Part shown: positions 60,937-64,000 of the stretch, piece after piece
How the letters are laid out: each line of letters starts with the position of its first letter
Numbering within the stretch: the stretch's first letter is position 1
Origin: Marmoricola endophyticus
Lineage (GTDB): Bacteria > Actinomycetota > Actinomycetes > Propionibacteriales > Nocardioidaceae
Direction of reading: 5' to 3'
Assembly (NCBI RefSeq): GCF_014644415.1
Contig: NZ_BMKQ01000002.1
Span: 186,001 to 250,000 of the forward strand
DNA length: 64,000 nucleotides
Program-made: the position numbers and the translations under genes
Notes under the pieces: model-generated
The model's database searches: none
Told to the model about the DNA's origin: nothing
What the model saw: only the letters and a program-made list of their open reading frames with translations

Positions 60937-61449
60937 ATGAGCGACGCGAACGACCTGCTGCTGGACGCCTACTCCCGCGTGGCGGCCGCGGTGCCCGAGG
61001 TCCTCGGCGGACTCGACACCGAGGCCGCCGCGTGGACTCCCGCACCCGGCGCGAACTCGACCGGCTGGCTGGTCTGGCACCTGACGCGGGTGCTCGACGA
61101 CCACGTCGTCGCGGGGGCGGCGGGGCAGGAGCAGGTGCACACCGCCCAGGGGTGGGCCGAGCGGCTGGGACTCCCGCTCGCCGCGGACGACACCGGCTAC
61201 GGCCACAGCCCGGACCAGGTGGCCGCGGTGCGGTTCGACGACCTCGGCGACCTCGTCGGCTACCACCGTGCCGTGCAGGAGGCGGTGGTGCCGTACCTGC
61301 AGACCGTCGAGGGCCTCGGCGAGGTCGTCGACGAGCGCTGGGACCCGCCGGTGACCCGGGGCGTACGGCTGGTCAGCGTGGCTGACGACATGGCCCGCCA
61401 CATCGGGCAGGCGGAGTACGTCCGGGGGCTCTGGGAGTCCCGTGGCTGA
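60937..61449 (+). CDS. DinB-fold protein, mycothiol-dependent transferase-like
   Basis: 170 aa four-helix DinB superfamily protein. The metal-binding His residues appear in NSTGWLVWHLTRVLDDHV and SVADDMARHIGQAEYVRGL, and WTPAPGANSTGWLVWH is typical of the actinobacterial mycothiol-transferase branch (MST). It would use mycothiol, the actinobacterial thiol, to act on electrophiles; substrate unknown. ATG 60937 lies 28 bp after the TOBE gene. The end overlaps the DUF3099 gene by 8 bp. Confidence 0.78.
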   Translation: MSDANDLLLDAYSRVAAAVPEVLGGLDTEAAAWTPAPGANSTGWLVWHLTRVLDDHVVAGAAGQEQVHTAQGWAERLGLPLAADDTGYGHSPDQVAAVRFDDLGDLVGYHRAVQEAVVPYLQTVEGLGEVVDERWDPPVTRGVRLVSVADDMARHIGQAEYVRGLWESRG

Positions 61450-61687
61450 CTCCGGGCGTCGGCCGTCCGGTCGGCCCCGTCACGACTTCACGCCCGACCG
61501 GGACCCGGGGCTGAGCCGTCGGCGCAAGGAGTACGCGGTCATCATGGGCACCTGCGTCGTCCTCATCCTGCTGGCCTGGAACCTGGTCCGGCTGTGGTCG
61601 GTGCCCGCCGCGGTCGTGATGAGCGTCGTCGCAGCCCTGCTGGCGCCGACCGCGGTGATCGTCGCTAACCGGACCAAGGGCGACTGA
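61442..61687 (+). CDS. DUF3099-like small membrane protein
   Basis: 81 aa. A polar N-terminus (ADSGRRPSGRPRHDFTPDRDPGLSRRRKEY) precedes two membrane segments (VIMGTCVVLILLAWNLV and VPAAVVMSVVAALLAPTAVIV). The Arg-rich motif before a MGTC-type first segment matches the actinobacterial DUF3099 pattern. Function unknown. GTG 61442 is inside the end of the preceding gene. Confidence 0.68.
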   Translation: MADSGRRPSGRPRHDFTPDRDPGLSRRRKEYAVIMGTCVVLILLAWNLVRLWSVPAAVVMSVVAALLAPTAVIVANRTKGD

Positions 61688-61711
61688 CCCGCGGGACCCC
61701 CGGCTGCCGCC

Positions 61712-62758
61712 CTAGTGGCCCTCAGCGTGCGAGGCGTCGCGGATCTCGCCGACCAGCTCCTCGATGACGTCCTCGAGGGTGACCACCCCGAGGACCGTGC
61801 CCGCCTCGTCGACGACCCGCGCGAGGTGCGCGCCCTTGGCCTGGATCGTGGTCATCGCCTCCGCGAGCGTGTCCTCCGGGCGCACCGTGGCGAAGGGGCG
61901 TACCCAGCGGTCCTCGACCGGCCGCGCACGGCCGCGCGGGTCGGGCTCGATGACGTCCTTGACGTGCAGGTAGCCGATCAGCCCGCCGTCGTCATCGGTG
62001 ACGGGGAAGCGGGAGTAGCCGGTCTCCGCGCACCGCGCCTCGACGTCGCCGACCCGCGAGTGCAGGGGCACGGTCTCGAGGCTCGCGAGCGGCAGCAGGA
62101 CCGAGGAGACCGGGCGGGTGGTGAACCCGAGGGCGCCGGAGAGGCGCTCGTACTCGCCCTCGGCGAGCAGGCCCTCCTCGCGTGACTCGTCGACGAGCGC
62201 CTCGACCTCCTCCTTGGTGAAGGTGGTCGCGACCGCACTGGCCGGCTCGAGCCGCAGCAGCCGCACCATGGCGTCCGCGACGGCGTCCAGCGCGACCACC
62301 ACCGGCTTCAGGACGGTGACGATCGCGACCATCGGCGGCCCGAGCACCATCGCGGCACGCTCGGGCCCGGCCAGCGCGATGTTCTTCGGGACCATCTCGC
62401 CCAGCACGACGTGCAGGTACGTCACGACCACCATCGCCAGCGCGAACGAGACCGGGTGCAGGACCGCCTCCGGCACCGACAGCGCCTCGAAGGCCGGCTC
62501 GACGACGTGGGACACCGCGGGCTCGGCGATCGCGCCGAGCGCGAGCGAGGCCACCGTGATGCCCAGCTGCACGGCGGCGATCATCTGGGACACGTTGTCC
62601 ATCGCGCGCAGCGTCGTACGGGCCACGGCGGACCCGGCCGCGGCGCGCGGCTCGATCTTCGTCCGGCGCGCGGAGACCAGCGAGAACTCGCCGGCGACGA
62701 AGAACGCGTTGACCAGCAGCAGCAGGAGCGCGACCGGGAGTGCGGTGCCCGAGCTCAT
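61712..62758 (-). CDS. CNNM/DUF21-CBS membrane protein (HlyC/CorC family, short form)
   Basis: 348 aa. An N-terminal DUF21 domain with three or four membrane segments (ALLLLLVNAFFVAGEFSLVSARR, QLGITVASLALGAIAEPAV, LGEMVPKNIAL) is followed by a CBS pair (RVGDVEARCAETGYSRFPVTDDD, AKGAHLARVVDEAGTVLGVVTLEDVIEELVG). The C-terminal CorC/HlyC domain is missing; the protein ends in DASHAEGH. Relatives are Mg2+/Co2+ efflux or sensing proteins. ATG overlaps the stop of the upstream paralogue by 4 bp. Confidence 0.9.
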   Translation of the reverse strand: MSSGTALPVALLLLLVNAFFVAGEFSLVSARRTKIEPRAAAGSAVARTTLRAMDNVSQMIAAVQLGITVASLALGAIAEPAVSHVVEPAFEALSVPEAVLHPVSFALAMVVVTYLHVVLGEMVPKNIALAGPERAAMVLGPPMVAIVTVLKPVVVALDAVADAMVRLLRLEPASAVATTFTKEEVEALVDESREEGLLAEGEYERLSGALGFTTRPVSSVLLPLASLETVPLHSRVGDVEARCAETGYSRFPVTDDDGGLIGYLHVKDVIEPDPRGRARPVEDRWVRPFATVRPEDTLAEAMTTIQAKGAHLARVVDEAGTVLGVVTLEDVIEELVGEIRDASHAEGH

Positions 62759-64000
62759 CGGCGGTCCTCCTCGGGCACCTCGACCGGGACGCGGCGCAGC
62801 GCGATCCGGTCGACGCGCAGGCCGTCCATCCGGACCACGCGCAGGTGCGCCTCCTCGAGGACGGGGTCGGAGTCCCCCTGCCCCGCGTCGGGGACGACCA
62901 CCGGGAGCGGGACCACGACGGCGTCGCCACGCTCGGGCACGCGACCCAGCTCGCGTACGAGCAGACCCGCCACCGTGTCGTAGTCCTCGTGCTCCGGCAG
63001 GTCCACCCCGGTCGCGTCGCGCACCTCGTCGGGGCGCAGCAGCCCGGAGAGGATCCAGCTGCCGTCGGGCCGCATCCGCAGCCTGGAGCCGTAGCGGTCG
63101 TGCTCGTCGGCGATGTCGCCGACGATCTCCTCGACCACGTCCTCCAGCGTCACGACGCCGGCGGTGCCGCCGTACTCGTCGGAGACCACGGCCATCTGGA
63201 AGCCCTCGCCGCGCAGCAGCCGGAGCAGCGGGTCGAGCCGCAGGGACTCCGGCACCACCGTCGCCGCGACCATCACCTCGCGCACCTCGGTCGCGTCGCG
63301 CGCCGAGCGGGGGACGGCCACGGCCTGCTTGACGTGCACCGAGCCGACCACCGAGTCCGAGGAGCCCTTGACCACCGGGAACTTCGAGAACCCCGTGCTG
63401 CTGGACAGCTCGAGCACCTCCGAGACCGGGTCGGTCACCTCCACGGTCGCCATCCGCACGCGCGGCGTCATGATCTCGCCTGCGGTACGGGGCCCGAACG
63501 CGACCGAGCGCTGCACGAGCTCGGCGGTCTCGGAGTCGAGCTTGCCCTCCGACGCGGAACGGGTGGCGAGCGAGGCCAGCTCGGAGGACGACCGGGCGGA
63601 CCGGAGCTCCTCCTGCGGCTCGATCCCCAGGGCGCGGACCACGGCGTTCGCCGAGCCGTTGAGCACCCGGATCGGCAGGCGTACGACGCTGGTGAAGGTC
63701 CGCTGGAACCGCTGGGTGACGCGGGCGGTGCCCAGGGGAGCGGCGAGCGCGACCTTCTTCGGCACCAGCTCGCCGACGAGCATGGTGGCCAGGGTCGCCA
63801 GCACCAGCCCGATGGCCACCGAGACCGACGGCACCGCCCCCTCGGGCACGCCGACGGCGGTGAGCGGCGTCTCGACCAGCGCGGCGATCGCGGGCTCGGC
63901 CAGGAAGCCGATGACGAGGTTGGTCACGGTGACGCCGACCTGGGCGCCGGAGAGCTGGGTGGACAGCGTGCGCAGCGCGGCGAGCACGCCCTGGGCCGGC
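62755..64000 (-). CDS. CNNM/DUF21-CBS-CorC protein, N-terminus beyond right edge
   Basis: 415 codons are visible; the start lies outside the window, because the frame stays open to base 64000 and the first membrane segments of DUF21 are missing. Seen are AQVGVTVTNLVIGFLAEPAI, LVGELVPKKVAL, the CBS pair (SEVLELSSSTGFSKFPVVKGSS, QMAVVSDEYGGTAGVVTLEDVVEEIVGD) and the C-terminal CorC/HlyC domain (GSWILSGLLRPDEVRDATG ... EVPEEDRR). Full-length relative of its downstream neighbour; the pair is likely co-transcribed and may work as a heteromer. Confidence 0.9.
   Translation of the reverse strand, partial: PAQGVLAALRTLSTQLSGAQVGVTVTNLVIGFLAEPAIAALVETPLTAVGVPEGAVPSVSVAIGLVLATLATMLVGELVPKKVALAAPLGTARVTQRFQRTFTSVVRLPIRVLNGSANAVVRALGIEPQEELRSARSSSELASLATRSASEGKLDSETAELVQRSVAFGPRTAGEIMTPRVRMATVEVTDPVSEVLELSSSTGFSKFPVVKGSSDSVVGSVHVKQAVAVPRSARDATEVREVMVAATVVPESLRLDPLLRLLRGEGFQMAVVSDEYGGTAGVVTLEDVVEEIVGDIADEHDRYGSRLRMRPDGSWILSGLLRPDEVRDATGVDLPEHEDYDTVAGLLVRELGRVPERGDAVVVPLPVVVPDAGQGDSDPVLEEAHLRVVRMDGLRVDRIALRRVPVEVPEEDRR

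Overview
The window is chromosomal DNA of a very GC-rich actinomycete, most like a Nocardioides or a close relative in the Propionibacteriales. Supporting signs are the gene content and order (valS-folC-DUF4233-ndk, the mre/RodA cluster, a mycothiol-transferase-like DinB protein, HisA of the PriA type), many GTG starts, four-base stop/start overlaps, and many start codons lying 6-8 nt after a TAnnnT hexamer, which points to leaderless mRNAs. There is no phage, plasmid, insertion sequence or CRISPR array. Genus is inferred; no 16S gene is present.

Layout. 1-11.4 kb: valS (cut by the left edge), a GNAT acetyltransferase, folC, a DUF4233 membrane protein, ndk, then the cell-elongation operon mreB-mreC-mreD-mrdA-rodA. 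11.6-24.1 kb: chaA, a quinone-oxidoreductase-like gene, a small unknown, a TIGR03960 radical SAM protein, a 3.8-kb accessory insert (small ORF, secreted SUOX-fold protein, MFS permease, winged-helix protein), the radical SAM partner DUF2344 and ribonuclease E/G. 24.2-43.5 kb: a lysine-rich SAP/Rho-N-like protein, dnaE, a DUF2567 protein, a fused double ABC exporter, a threonine synthase-like/AbgT/M20 amidohydrolase operon, a YbaK deacylase, a Lon-N-like protein and hisD-C-B-H-A-F. 43.6-48.2 kb: an ABC-2 transporter with a DesK/DesR-type two-component system and two downstream small genes. 48.2-56.2 kb: dgt, an epimerase/TetR/2-hydroxyacid dehydrogenase/rocD insert, dnaG and its follower. 56.2-64 kb: tRNA-Asn, a type-B carboxylesterase, a phosphotransferase-like protein, a DEAD-box helicase, tRNA-Met, a TOBE protein, a mycothiol-transferase-like protein, a DUF3099 protein and two CNNM/CBS proteins, the second cut by the right edge.

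The most unusual signal is a set of short palindromic intergenic repeats in three families. Family A is a 28-bp palindrome spaced by 13 bp (41-bp period). It starts at the stop codon of ndk and of the 2-hydroxyacid dehydrogenase, and a decayed copy follows hisF. Family B is a GGTGGTCGAGCAGCGAGCG-type element. One copy sits exactly at the hisB/hisH junction, supplying the only possible hisH start codon and its first codons; two more lie inverted upstream of ybaK. Family C is a 22-bp GAGTGGTGC...CTGCAGGCTC unit, directly and inversely repeated between hisH and hisA. Other points of interest are a fused heterodimer-like ABC exporter with one degenerate ATP site, the thrC-like/abgT/M20 operon, and three breaks in otherwise conserved actinobacterial gene order.
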